Source: Bradyrhizobium sp. 1(2017) (GTDB taxonomy: Bacteria; Pseudomonadota; Alphaproteobacteria; Rhizobiales; Xanthobacteraceae). Taken from it: a DNA stretch of 64,000 nt. Shown piece after piece: positions 1 to 7,761 of this stretch. Position 1 is the stretch's first letter. Each line of letters opens with the position of its first letter. The DNA lies in the NCBI RefSeq assembly GCF_011602485.2, contig NZ_CP050022.2, forward strand, positions 6,592,001 through 6,656,000. The letters are read 5' to 3'. The notes beneath the pieces were generated by a model, which ran no database searches, was not told the origin of the DNA, and saw only the letters and a list, made by a program, of their open reading frames with translations. The position numbers and the translations under genes are program-made.

Positions 1-1
1 C

Positions 2-625
2 GCGGAGGCTGCCGGTGCCGATGCCGTCATGGCCGTGGTGCCGGCTTACAACAGGCCGATGCAGGACGGGATGCTCGCGCACTTCCGGGCGATTGCCGGC
101 GCGATCGGCCTGCCCGTGATTCTGCACGACATTCCCTCCCGCACGCTGCGGCCGCTTGCCGACGAGACTCTTCTGCGTCTCGTCGAATCCCGCCGGGTCG
201 TCGGCCTGCGCGATGGGAGCGGCGACATCACCCGTCCCATGCGTCTCGCCCGGCACCTGCCGGCCAATTTTCGCTTGCTATCCGGCGACGACAGCACGAC
301 GTTCGGCTTCCTCGCCGATGGCGGCGACGGCGCGATCTCGGAGGTTGCCAACGTCGCGCCGGATCTCTGCCGCGCCATCCTCTCGCAGGTCAGGCAGGGC
401 CGCCTGCAATCCGCCCGATATCTCGACAAGCGGCTGATGCCGCTCATCGGGTGTCTCGCCGAGGAGAGTCCGGCCGCCCTCAAATACGCCTTGAGCACGC
501 TCGGCCTGATGTCGCCAGCCACCCGGCTGCCGATCGTGCCGCTGGGCGACGCGGCCCGCGCCGAGGTCATCCGGGCGTTCGCTGCGATCTCCGACGAAGA
601 GCTGATCGACGGCATCGGAGCCTGA
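2..625 (+). CDS. DapA-family (dihydrodipicolinate synthase-like) aldolase, 5' truncated
   Basis: The C-terminal 207 residues of a class I aldolase of the DapA/NAL superfamily; the start lies left of the window. Family landmarks are the segment AYNRPMQDG (the Tyr107 region of E. coli DapA), IPSRT, LLSGDD and a C-terminal helical part with RLMPLIG. Two catalytic positions differ. The Schiff-base lysine of the GIKEATG motif is arginine here (GLRDGSG, codon 209-211). The proton-relay tyrosine before the PSRT motif is histidine (LHDIPSRT, codon 125-127). The fold is clear, but lysine synthesis or standard aldolase chemistry is doubtful. It may be a non-catalytic or repurposed paralogue. The next gene on this strand starts 27 bases downstream. 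Confidence 0.85.
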   Translation, partial: AEAAGADAVMAVVPAYNRPMQDGMLAHFRAIAGAIGLPVILHDIPSRTLRPLADETLLRLVESRRVVGLRDGSGDITRPMRLARHLPANFRLLSGDDSTTFGFLADGGDGAISEVANVAPDLCRAILSQVRQGRLQSARYLDKRLMPLIGCLAEESPAALKYALSTLGLMSPATRLPIVPLGDAARAEVIRAFAAISDEELIDGIGA

Positions 626-652
626 TGTTTTCGCAGACCGTCCGGATATCGC

Positions 653-1042
653 ATGTTTCAGTCAACCGAAGGATCTCACAGGCTGCTTCGGGCCTGGAAG
701 CTGGCGCTGCTGCGCTTTGCAGTCACGCTGGACGATTCCGACAGGCTCAATGTTGCGGCTATCGCAACCGAGCTCGATCGCCTCAGCGGCAAGGCCGGCG
801 ATTCGCTGCACTTTTTCCGGCGAACCAGCTCCCAATTGTGTGCGGCAATCAGTGGAGAGCAACAGAACGCGGAAACGACGCTGGACGGATTCTGCAAGCA
901 GATCGAGGAGCCGCGGCTGCGGCTCGCCTTTGCTGCGGCGATCGGGACCATACCTCCGGACCCGGCACCGGCCCAGGTCAAACCGAGGCGAAACCCCGAC
1001 CTCTTCAGGGGGCTTCCGGCGCGACGGTCCGCGTCTTTATGA
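653..1042 (+). CDS. hypothetical protein, 129 aa
   Basis: An unrecognised soluble protein with a helical, charged N-terminal half (TELDRLSGKAGDSLHFFRRT) and a proline/arginine-rich tail. It has no signal peptide or membrane segment. It begins 27 bases after the DapA-like gene on the same strand, and a GC-rich hairpin follows its stop. Overlapping frames on the other strand are also open, so the coding call rests mainly on context and an ordinary-looking amino-acid composition. No function can be assigned. Confidence 0.5.
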   Translation: MFQSTEGSHRLLRAWKLALLRFAVTLDDSDRLNVAAIATELDRLSGKAGDSLHFFRRTSSQLCAAISGEQQNAETTLDGFCKQIEEPRLRLAFAAAIGTIPPDPAPAQVKPRRNPDLFRGLPARRSASL

Positions 1043-1052
1043 CATTCCTATA

Positions 1053-1069
1053 GGACGGCTTCGCCGTCC
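1053..1069 (+). terminator. short hairpin with UUCG-type loop after the 129-aa gene
   Basis: GGACGGC-TTC-GCCGTCC forms a perfect 7-bp stem that closes a C(UUCG)G loop, 10 bases after the upstream stop codon. There is no T-run, so it may be a weak or Rho-assisted terminator or an mRNA 3'-end stabiliser. Confidence 0.4.
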
Positions 1070-1152
1070 ATCTCGCAATCCTACGCCATGACGATGATCA
1101 TAGGGGGTGGCTGTAGCGGCGGTCCGCTGCGCCACGGACAAGGACTTCGAAA

Positions 1153-1344
1153 ATGTCGATGCTGACGCAAAGCTTTGGCAGGGCCTTGGACGGGACCGAT
1201 CGCCATGCGCGGATATCGGAAGCTCGCAAGGCCCAACTCAAGCGCGTCGCGCTCGGCGCGCTGACCGTACTCACGATGGGCAGCGTGCTCACCGCGCTGA
1301 TCGCGCTCCGAACCGCAATCTACGTCTGGCATCTGCACACCTGA
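1153..1344 (+). CDS. small single-pass membrane protein, 63 aa
   Basis: A small basic N-terminal region (residues 1-31, rich in Arg and Lys) is followed by a hydrophobic helix at about residues 32-52 (VALGALTVLTMGSVLTALIA) and a short aromatic/His tail (YVWHLHT). The positive-inside rule would put the N-terminus in the cytoplasm. An AAGGA-like sequence lies about 8 bases before the ATG. It is the first of four very small plus-strand reading frames packed before upp. No family is recognised. Confidence 0.5.
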   Translation: MSMLTQSFGRALDGTDRHARISEARKAQLKRVALGALTVLTMGSVLTALIALRTAIYVWHLHT

Positions 1345-1389
1345 GCGGGGGCCACTGTCATGACCTTGCAGATGTGTGAGGAAGCCGCC

Positions 1390-1581
1390 ATGGCCGCCAT
1401 CGCCCTTCGGGCCGCCCGTCACCGACCCGAGCTCGAGCCGCTCGCCCCTGCTGTCGTGAGCGCGGCCATTCCAGCCTCCTTCATCGACGTCGACATCGAG
1501 AACCGCGGCAATCCGCTCATCGCACTGGCCGTGGGAGCGAGGCAGTGGATCGCACGCGTGCTGGCAAGGCTGCGGTCATGA
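1390..1581 (+). CDS. small hypothetical protein, 63 aa
   Basis: An unrecognised small protein, MAAIALRAARHRPELE to the end IARVLARLRS, with a basic C-terminal amphipathic stretch. The ATG at 1390 is preferred because a TGAGGA sequence sits about seven bases upstream; an in-frame ATG at 1360 would add ten residues. Its stop codon overlaps the start of the next tiny gene (ATGA at 1578-1581), which suggests translational coupling and supports both being real. Confidence 0.45.
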   Translation: MAAIALRAARHRPELEPLAPAVVSAAIPASFIDVDIENRGNPLIALAVGARQWIARVLARLRS

Positions 1582-1670
1582 TCGAGCTCAAGATCGTCAT
1601 CCTGGTTGCGTTGGTGGCTGCGTTGCTGCTCGGCATGCACATCGGCGCGGCGCCTGCCCCGGACAAGTAG
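1578..1670 (+). CDS. tiny membrane peptide, 30 aa
   Basis: A 30-residue reading frame with one hydrophobic helix (IVILVALVAALLLGMHI) and a short Ala/Pro tail ending in DK. Its ATG overlaps the TGA of the preceding small gene, and the next small gene starts two bases after its stop. The size is below usual gene-calling limits. The tight spacing and clean transmembrane profile make it a credible small membrane protein of unknown role. Confidence 0.4.
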   Translation: MIELKIVILVALVAALLLGMHIGAAPAPDK

Positions 1671-1671
1671 C

Positions 1672-1800
1672 ATGCAGCTCCTCAAGGGAAATCTCGAGCA
1701 CGCGATCACCACGACTATCCTGACCATGACGCTGAGCCTGATCTGGGGTGCCGTCCTGACACTCGTGATCACCCTCCTCGCACGGGGGCTCGGCGTCTAG
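1672..1800 (+). CDS. tiny membrane protein, 42 aa
   Basis: Reads MQLLKGNLEHAITTTILTM and then a hydrophobic helix (SLIWGAVLTLVITLLARGLG), ending at a TAG at 1798-1800. The start at 1672 comes one base after the stop of the 30-residue peptide. The frame is open further upstream, but that part overlaps the two preceding small genes. It is probably the last member of a small-membrane-protein mini-operon. No homologue is recognised. Confidence 0.45.
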   Translation: MQLLKGNLEHAITTTILTMTLSLIWGAVLTLVITLLARGLGV

Positions 1801-1949
1801 GACGTCCGTATGGCGATCGGCCCATGACTGCCTATGAGGCAAGCAAACGGGCTCGCAGCGCGGTCGCCCGGCCGGGTTGAGACGGCGTATTCCGCGGAAA
1901 GAACCCGGCTGATCTGGCGCAATTTCACGGAACCGTGTAGAGCGGTTTC

Positions 1950-2585
1950 ATGAGCACCAGCAACGTCAACGTCGTCGCCCATCCCCTGGTCCAGCACAAG
2001 CTCTCATTGATGCGGGAGAAGGACCGCTCGACCAAGAGCTTTCGCGAGATCCTGAACGAGATCGGGATGCTGCTCGGCTACGAGGTGACGCGCGACCTGC
2101 CGCTGGAGCTGGTCGACATCGAGACGCCGATTGCGCCGATGCAGGCACCCAAGATCGCCGGCAAGAAGCTCACGCTGGCGCCGATCCTGCGCGCCGGCGT
2201 CGGCTTCCTCGACGGCATGCTGGCACTGATGCCGTCGGCGCGCATCGCCCATATCGGGCTCTACCGCGACCCCGAGACGTTGCAGGCCGTGGAATATTAC
2301 TTCAAGGCGCCGCAGGACTTGTCCGACCGCACCGTGATCCTGATGGACCCGATGCTGGCGACCGGCAACTCGGCCTGCGCCGGCGCTTCCCTGCTCAAGG
2401 CGCGCGGCGCCCGCGACATCCGCTTCGTCTGCCTCCTGGCCGCGCCGGAGGGCATCGCGCAGTTCCAGAGCGAGCATCCCGACGTCCCGGTCTGGACCGC
2501 CGCAATCGATGAGCGGCTCAACGACCACGGCTACATCGTGCCGGGCCTGGGCGATGCCGGCGACCGGATGTTCGGCACCAAGTAG
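1950..2585 (+). CDS. upp: uracil phosphoribosyltransferase
   Basis: Converts uracil and PRPP to UMP in pyrimidine salvage; cytosolic. The 211 residues match the usual family length. Visible landmarks are [15 protein letters not shown] near residue 77, the PRPP-binding loop [14 protein letters not shown] near residues 129-142, and the uracil-binding C-terminal signature [16 protein letters not shown]. The ATG at 1950 gives a normal N-terminus ([13 protein letters not shown]). A 149-base gap separates it from the small genes upstream, so it probably has its own promoter. The acyl-CoA ligase begins 33 bases after the stop. Confidence 0.97.
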   Translation: MSTSNVNVVAHPLVQHKLSLMREKDRSTKSFREILNEIGMLLGYEVTRDLPLELVDIETPIAPMQAPKIAGKKLTLAPILRAGVGFLDGMLALMPSARIAHIGLYRDPETLQAVEYYFKAPQDLSDRTVILMDPMLATGNSACAGASLLKARGARDIRFVCLLAAPEGIAQFQSEHPDVPVWTAAIDERLNDHGYIVPGLGDAGDRMFGTK

Positions 2586-2618
2586 ACAGGTTTGCGGGAT
2601 GGGGTTACTCCGGTTGCC

Positions 2619-4193
2619 ATGCGTACCGACGAACTTTCGCTGCAGTCGCTGATCGGCACGGAGCCCGCCGCCGCTCCCGCGTTCCTGTTCGACGGCACCG
2701 CGGTCTCGCGCGCGGAATTTTCGACCAGGGTCGAGCAGACCGCGGCCTGGCTTGCTGCACAGGGCGTCGGCAAGGGCGACGTCGTCGCGGTCTGGCTGGT
2801 CAACCGGGTCGAGTGGATCGCGCTGCTGTTCGCCGCTGCCCGCCTTGGTGCCGTCGTCGCCGCCGTCAACACGCGCTACCGCAGCGCGGAGGTCGCGCAT
2901 CTGCTTCGCGTGTCCGGCGCCAGGCTGATGGTGATCGAGGCAACGTTCCGCTCGATCGACTTTGCCGCCATCCTTGCCGAGATTGCCAAGGACGAGGTAC
3001 CCGCACTGCAACAGATTGCGGTGGTCGGCGCGGATGCGATCCCGGCGCATTGGCCGTGTGTGCGGTTCGATGCCTTCGACCAGTCCTATCCGCCCGCACC
3101 GCCGGCTCAGGACGATATCGACCTGCCGGTCCTGCTCTACACGACGTCGGGCACGACCAAGGGGCCGAAGCTCGTTGCCCATTCGCAGCGGACGCTGGCC
3201 ACGCATGCCGCGTCCGTCGCCGCGGCGCTCGCGCTTGACCCGCAGCGTCATTCGCTGCTGGCGATGCTGCCGTTCTGCGGCACGTTTGGCATGACGAGCC
3301 TGCTCGGCTTCATCGCAGCGGGCGCGACCATCCACGTGCTCGACGCCTTCGAGGCAGCGCCGGCCCTGAAGATCCTCGGCGAGCATGGGATCACGCATTC
3401 CTTCGGCTCGGACGAGATGTTCCGCCGCATCCTCGCGCTTACGGATGCCCCACGTCCGTTTCCGAAGCTCGAAGTCTGCGGCTTCGCCGCATTCCAGCCC
3501 GGCTGGCGCGAGCTGGCAGCGGAGGCGGAGACCCGCGGCATGAAGCTGTTCGGCCTCTACGGTTCGAGCGAGGTGCAGGCGCTGTTCTCGGTGAGCCGCG
3601 GCAGCGATGCCTTTGCCGACCGCATCGAAGGCGGCGGCTGGCCGATGTCGGCGGATGCGAACGTCCGCATCCGCGATGTCGAGACCGGCGAGCTTGCCGC
3701 CAGCGGCGTTTCCGGCGAGATCGAGATCAGCGCACCGTCGCGCTTCCTCGGCTACTTCAACAATCCCGAGGCGACGCGCGAAGCGATCACCGCCGATGGG
3801 TTCTTCCGCACCGGCGACATCGGCCGGCTGCGCGGCGATGGCTCGTTCGTCTACGAGACCCGCGCGGGCGATGCGATGCGGCTCGGCGGCTTCCTGGTTG
3901 CACCCGGCGAAATCGAGGACGAGCTCAAATCCTGCGCCGGAGTGGCCGATGCCCAGGTCGTCGCGGTCGATCTCAAGGGCCAGGCACGTTGCGCCGCCTT
4001 CGTGATCCCGGCTGGAGACCCGCCGCGACAGGAAGCGCTGACCGCCCATTTGCGCGAGCGGCTCGCCGGCTACAAGCTGCCGGCGCGGATCTATGTCGTG
4101 GACGCCTTTCCGGTCGCCGACAGTGCCAACGGCGTCAAGATCCAGCGCGCCAGGCTTCGCGCCATGGCGATGGAACGGATCGCCGCCGAATAG
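2619..4193 (+). CDS. AMP-dependent acyl-CoA synthetase/ligase
   Basis: A 524-residue ANL-superfamily adenylating enzyme that should activate a carboxylic acid to its CoA thioester through an acyl-AMP. Visible motifs are the P-loop TTSGTTKGPK (about 173-182), GLYGSSE (A5, about 311), FFRTGDIG (A7, about 397) and the C-terminal KIQRARLR carrying the likely adenylation lysine. The usual A8 RxGG part reads MRLGGFLV. The ATG at 2619 gives a normal N-terminus; an in-frame TTG at 2592 is possible. The substrate is not evident. A convergent acyl-CoA dehydrogenase and nearby MaoC and CitE-like genes suggest a short or branched acyl-CoA route. Confidence 0.9.
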   Translation: MRTDELSLQSLIGTEPAAAPAFLFDGTAVSRAEFSTRVEQTAAWLAAQGVGKGDVVAVWLVNRVEWIALLFAAARLGAVVAAVNTRYRSAEVAHLLRVSGARLMVIEATFRSIDFAAILAEIAKDEVPALQQIAVVGADAIPAHWPCVRFDAFDQSYPPAPPAQDDIDLPVLLYTTSGTTKGPKLVAHSQRTLATHAASVAAALALDPQRHSLLAMLPFCGTFGMTSLLGFIAAGATIHVLDAFEAAPALKILGEHGITHSFGSDEMFRRILALTDAPRPFPKLEVCGFAAFQPGWRELAAEAETRGMKLFGLYGSSEVQALFSVSRGSDAFADRIEGGGWPMSADANVRIRDVETGELAASGVSGEIEISAPSRFLGYFNNPEATREAITADGFFRTGDIGRLRGDGSFVYETRAGDAMRLGGFLVAPGEIEDELKSCAGVADAQVVAVDLKGQARCAAFVIPAGDPPRQEALTAHLRERLAGYKLPARIYVVDAFPVADSANGVKIQRARLRAMAMERIAAE

Positions 4194-4226
4194 GCCGGCC
4201 TTGTTGGTTCGCGCCGGAACGGCCGT

Positions 4227-5393
4227 TCAGTACGACTTCGCGAGTCCCAGCACCTTTTCCGCGATGAAGCTGAGCGCGAGCTGCGGGCTGACGGGCGCGA
4301 TGCGCGGGATCAGCACCTCGCGCAGATAGCGCTCGACGTGGAATTCCTTGGCGTAACCGAAGCCGCCATGGGTCATCACCGCCTGCTCGCAGGCCGAGAA
4401 GCCTGCCTCGCCCGCGAGATATTTCGCGGCGTTGGCCGCCGCGCCGCACGGCATGCCCTTGTCGTATTGCCAGGCCGCCGACATCACCATCAGCCAGGCC
4501 GCCTCGAGCTCGACCCAGTTCACCGCGAGCGGATGCTGGATGCCCTGGTTCTTGCCGATCGGGCGGTTGAACACGGTGCGCGTCTTGGCATATTCGGTCG
4601 CGCGCGACAGCGCGAGCTTGCCGAGCCCTACGGCCTCCGCGGCGATCAGGATGCGCTCGGGGTTCATCCCTTCGAGAATGTACTGGAAGCCCTTGCCTTC
4701 CTCCCCGATCCGATCCTCCATCGGAATTTCGAAGTCCTCGAAAAACAGCTCGTTGGAATCGACGATCTTGCGGCCCATCTTCTCGATCTCGTGGACCTTG
4801 ATCTTGTTGCGGTCGAAGTCGGTGTAGAACAGGCTGAGGCCGTGGGTCGGCGAGCGCACGTCCTCCAGCGGCGTGGTGCGCGCCAGCAGCAGGATCTTGT
4901 GCGCGACCTGGGCGGTCGAGATCCACACCTTCTGCCCGTTGACGATGTAGCGGTCGTTCTTGGCGACGGCGCGGGTCTTGAGCTGCGTGGTATTGAGGCC
5001 GGTGTTCGGCTCGGTGACGGCGAAGCACGCCTTCTCGCGGCCTTCGACCATGGGTGGCAGCATGCGCTTGCGCTGTTCCTCGGTGCCGAACACGACGACT
5101 GGATTGAGCCCGAACACGTTGATGTGCACCGCCGAGGCGCCTGACATGCCGGCACCGGACTCGGCGATCGTGCGCATCATGATCGTGGCTTCCGTGATGC
5201 CGAGCCCGGAGCCGCCATATTCCTCCGGCACGCAAATGCCGAGCCAGCCCGCGTCAGCCAGCGCCTTGTGAAAATCGTGCGGGAAGCCGCCGTCGTGATC
5301 CTTCTTCAGCCAGTAGGCATCGGGAAAGCCTTCGCAGATCTTGGCGATGGCGTCGCGAATGGCTTCCTGCTGATCGGTGAGCGCGAAATCCAT
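4227..5393 (-). CDS. acyl-CoA dehydrogenase family protein
   Basis: A 388-residue FAD flavoenzyme that would oxidise an acyl-CoA to the enoyl-CoA and pass electrons to ETF. N-terminal helical domain (MDFALTDQQEAIRDAI), FAD-binding middle domain (CFAVTEPNTGLNTT, then VWISTAQVAHKILLLARTT) and C-terminal domain (YAKTRTVFNRPIGKNQGIQH and MTHGGFGYAKEF). The position of the MCAD-type catalytic Glu near the C-terminus reads IAPVSPQ and has no Glu. A Glu does occur in NPERI at the site used by isovaleryl-CoA dehydrogenase, so that residue may be the base. It is convergent with the ligase. Confidence 0.9.
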   Translation of the reverse strand: MDFALTDQQEAIRDAIAKICEGFPDAYWLKKDHDGGFPHDFHKALADAGWLGICVPEEYGGSGLGITEATIMMRTIAESGAGMSGASAVHINVFGLNPVVVFGTEEQRKRMLPPMVEGREKACFAVTEPNTGLNTTQLKTRAVAKNDRYIVNGQKVWISTAQVAHKILLLARTTPLEDVRSPTHGLSLFYTDFDRNKIKVHEIEKMGRKIVDSNELFFEDFEIPMEDRIGEEGKGFQYILEGMNPERILIAAEAVGLGKLALSRATEYAKTRTVFNRPIGKNQGIQHPLAVNWVELEAAWLMVMSAAWQYDKGMPCGAAANAAKYLAGEAGFSACEQAVMTHGGFGYAKEFHVERYLREVLIPRIAPVSPQLALSFIAEKVLGLAKSY

Positions 5394-5676
5394 GGTCTTG
5401 ATCCCCTCGCTGGAGCCTCTCGCGGCTCACATGCCCGATCCTTGAGACAAGCCGGAAACGACAGCGGAGCCGCGACCGCGCAGTCCCCTTCCGTTGGCGT
5501 TCCCCACTCCAAGGTCGTGGCCGGTTGCTGCGCCCGGACGTACCCTCGTTTGCGTTGTTTAGCTCGAAAATCTGAGGACAGATACGTGAATTTGTCCGTC
5601 AACTGTGTGTACCATGCATGGCGTCATGCGGCGCGACGCCAAGAGCGCGCCGTTATTTCGCAGGGAGGAAACCGCG
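5394..5676. other. non-coding gap between divergent acyl-CoA genes
   Basis: 283 bases between the divergently transcribed acyl-CoA dehydrogenase and MaoC genes. It must hold both promoters. The only clear element is a strong ribosome-binding site (GGGAGGAAA, 5663-5671) just before the MaoC ATG. No convincing operator or RNA gene was seen. Confidence 0.5.
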
Positions 5677-6129
5677 ATGGCCGGACTTTATTTCGAGGAC
5701 TTTTCCGTGGGCCAGGAGTTCAGGCACCCGCTGACCCGGACCGTCACGGAGATGGACAACACCCTGTTCAGCCTGCTCACGCTCAATCCGCAGCCGCTGC
5801 ACATCGATGCGCATTTCTCCGAAAAGACCGAGTTCGGCCAGCGCATTTTCAACAGCCTTTACACTCTCGGCATCATGATCGGCATGACGGTCTATGATAC
5901 GACCATGGGAACAACCGTTGCCAATCTCGGCATGACCGACGTCACCTTTCCGAAGCCGGTCTTCCATGGCGACACCTTGCGGGCGACGACGAAGGTGCTG
6001 TCGTTGCGGGACTCGAAATCCCGCCCCAAAGCGGGCATCGTCGAGTTCGAGCACCACGCGCTCAACCAGAACGACGAGATCGTCGGCAAATGCCGGCGCA
6101 TGGCGATGATGCACAAGAGGCCGGTCTGA
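5677..6129 (+). CDS. MaoC-family acyl-CoA hydratase
   Basis: A 150-residue single hot-dog-fold protein. The hydratase-2 type motif reads LTLNPQPLHIDAHFSE, with the Asp and His expected of (R)-specific enoyl-CoA hydratases and mesaconyl-CoA/beta-methylmalyl-CoA hydratases. The FG pair (KTEFGQRI) and the ending VGKCRRMAMM fit the family. The ATG at 5677 follows a strong GGGAGGAAA. The stop overlaps the start of the CitE-like gene (TGATG), so the two are translationally coupled. A MaoC plus CitE-like pair often handles C4-C5 hydroxyacyl-CoA such as methylmalyl-CoA; this substrate is inference. Confidence 0.9.
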   Translation: MAGLYFEDFSVGQEFRHPLTRTVTEMDNTLFSLLTLNPQPLHIDAHFSEKTEFGQRIFNSLYTLGIMIGMTVYDTTMGTTVANLGMTDVTFPKPVFHGDTLRATTKVLSLRDSKSRPKAGIVEFEHHALNQNDEIVGKCRRMAMMHKRPV

Positions 6130-6980
6130 TGCGTTCGATGCTGTTCGTGCCGGGCGACTCCCCGCGCAAATTCGAGAAGGCGCGCGAAGGTAGAGCCGAC
6201 GCGCTGATCATCGATCTCGAGGATTCCGTCGTCGCGGAGAAGAAGCAGGAAGCGCGCGGGTCGACGCTGACGATGCTGAAGGGCTCTCGCGGACCGCACC
6301 AGCTCTATGTCCGCGTCAACGCGCTCGACGCCGGCATGACGCTCGCCGATCTCGCCGCGGTGATGCCGGGCAAACCCGACGGCATCGTGCTGCCGAAATC
6401 GCAAGGCGGCGACGATGTGCGGCGAGTCGCGACCTGGCTGGAAGCGTTCGAGGCGGCGTCCGGCATCACCGCCGGCGCGACGCGCATCGTCTGCGTCGCG
6501 ACCGAGACCGCGGGCTCGATCTTCGGCCTCGGCAGCTACAAGGGATGCTCCCCTCGCCTCGCCGGCCTGATGTGGGGCGCGGAGGATCTGTCGGCTTCGC
6601 TCGGCGCCACCGAAAAGGCCTCGGGCGGTGTATTCCACAGCCCGTATCGCCTTGCGCGCGATCTCTGCCTGATGGCGGCGGCCGCGGCCGAGGTTGCGCC
6701 GATCGATACCGTCTATACCGACATCGACAATCTCTCAGGGCTCGAAGCCGAAACACGCGCGGCACGGCGCGACGGCTTTTCGGCCAAGGCGCTGATCCAT
6801 CCCAAGCATGTCGATATCGTCAACGCGGCGTTCGCGCCGACCGACGCCGAACGCATATGGGCCGAGAAGGTGATCGCCGCATTCGCAAGCAATCCCAATT
6901 CCGGCACGCTGCGGCTCGACGGCCAGATGATCGACAAGCCGCATCTAAGCGCCGCCAGGAAAATCCTGGGTCAACCCTGA
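6129..6980 (+). CDS. CitE-like HpcH/HpaI aldolase (CoA ester lyase)
   Basis: A 283-residue TIM-barrel lyase that would cleave a (3S)-malyl-CoA-type thioester to acetyl- or propionyl-CoA and glyoxylate, or run in reverse, with Mg2+. Landmarks are the N-terminal MLFVPGDSPRKFEKA, DALIIDLEDSV, the metal-ligand glutamate in VATETAGSIFGL and the aspartate in LMWGAEDLSASLG. ALIHPKHVDIVNAAF is the typical C-terminal signature. It is coupled by overlap to the MaoC hydratase, which fits consecutive hydration and cleavage steps. Confidence 0.9.
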   Translation: MRSMLFVPGDSPRKFEKAREGRADALIIDLEDSVVAEKKQEARGSTLTMLKGSRGPHQLYVRVNALDAGMTLADLAAVMPGKPDGIVLPKSQGGDDVRRVATWLEAFEAASGITAGATRIVCVATETAGSIFGLGSYKGCSPRLAGLMWGAEDLSASLGATEKASGGVFHSPYRLARDLCLMAAAAAEVAPIDTVYTDIDNLSGLEAETRAARRDGFSAKALIHPKHVDIVNAAFAPTDAERIWAEKVIAAFASNPNSGTLRLDGQMIDKPHLSAARKILGQP

Positions 6981-7080
6981 GATCGGGACGCAAGCCTCGC
7001 CATAATCGATCGTCGTCGCAGCGCCAATTGCACGGACATCGATCGGCTGCGGCCGAAGGCGGCGGACTGAAGCTGAGGCG

Positions 7081-7506
7081 TCAGTCGAATCCCTGAACCG
7101 GCGGCGTCGCGGCTTGCGCGGGGGCGGCAGGCGTGGCCTGAACGGGTGTGGCCTGGACGGGTGCGGCTTGCACGGGCGCGGCCTGAACCGCCGGCGGATT
7201 GCCGGCCGCTCGCATTTGGCCGTTGGCATTCATTGCCTCGCGCGTGCGCGGTGGGACGCGGGTCGCGGCCGCGCGACGCGGTGGCTGGCGGTGTCTTGCC
7301 GATTGCGAGCCTCTCAAGCCCCAGGACCGGGCGATCGAGGGTCCGGCGGTGTAGCCGACCAAGGCCCCGGCAACGGCTCCGACCGGGCCAAGCACGACCG
7401 CTCCGGACAAGGCACCGAGCGCTGCCGAGCCCGCGCGCTCCTGCGCAAGCGCGCTTGCCGGCACACAAGCCAGTATTGCAATAGCGGTGATCAGAGCCTT
7501 GTGCAT
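7081..7506 (-). CDS. exported protein with glycine-rich segment and Ala-Pro-Val-Gln repeats
   Basis: A 141-residue secreted protein. A signal peptide (MHKALITAIAILACVPASALAQ) is followed by an Ala/Gly-rich stretch (ALGALSGAVVLGPVGAVAGA), a basic region, and a C-terminal low-complexity part built on xxPVQ pentapeptides ending in PPVQGFD. The ATG at 7506 follows GGGAGG. The glycine-rich part resembles glycine-zipper domains of small envelope proteins, but no family is certain. It is convergent with the CitE-like gene. Probably periplasmic or outer-membrane associated. Confidence 0.75.
   Translation of the reverse strand: MHKALITAIAILACVPASALAQERAGSAALGALSGAVVLGPVGAVAGALVGYTAGPSIARSWGLRGSQSARHRQPPRRAAATRVPPRTREAMNANGQMRAAGNPPAVQAAPVQAAPVQATPVQATPAAPAQAATPPVQGFD
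7135..7188. repeat. 15-bp coding tandem repeat
   Basis: About 3.6 copies of a 15-base unit (GGCCTGAACGGGTGT and variants) start at 7135, 7150, 7165 and 7180. They encode the APVQA/TPVQA pentapeptides of the exported protein on the minus strand. Unit length is a multiple of three, so copy number can change without breaking the frame. Confidence 0.7.
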
Positions 7507-7713
7507 CGGAGTGCCTCCCTCACGGAAGATCACTCTCGCTCAAATATGGCGGCACCACGTTGCTATATGGCCCATCGCAGGGCAATCGACCGATGGAACT
7601 TCGGCAGTTGACGATATCCGCCCGCCGATCGGGCTCCCGCAGAGGCCGGCCGACCAACTCCTAATGCGCGATGCGATCAGAATGAATCGTCATCGCGCTT
7701 TAGCTTGTTGTTT

Positions 7714-7761
7714 GAGCATGATCTTTCCGGAAAACCGCTGCACGCTTTTCCGGATCATGCG
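7714..7761. repeat. palindromic intergenic repeat (GAGCATGATC...GGATCATGC)
   Basis: An interrupted palindrome, GAGCATGATC-TTTCCGGAAAA around to TTTTCCGGATCATGC, directly after the stop of the fumarylacetoacetase-like gene. It resembles an abundant Bradyrhizobium intergenic palindrome. Its position suggests it serves as that gene's transcription terminator or 3' stabiliser. Confidence 0.65.

Noticed and set aside
1797..1997. A 66-codon minus-strand frame before upp
   Set aside because: No plausible ribosome-binding site or family feature; the region fits a upp promoter better.
2004..4049. A 681-codon open frame antisense to upp and the acyl-CoA ligase
   Set aside because: It lies over two well-supported genes and has the arginine/alanine/glutamate-rich text of GC-rich antisense frames.
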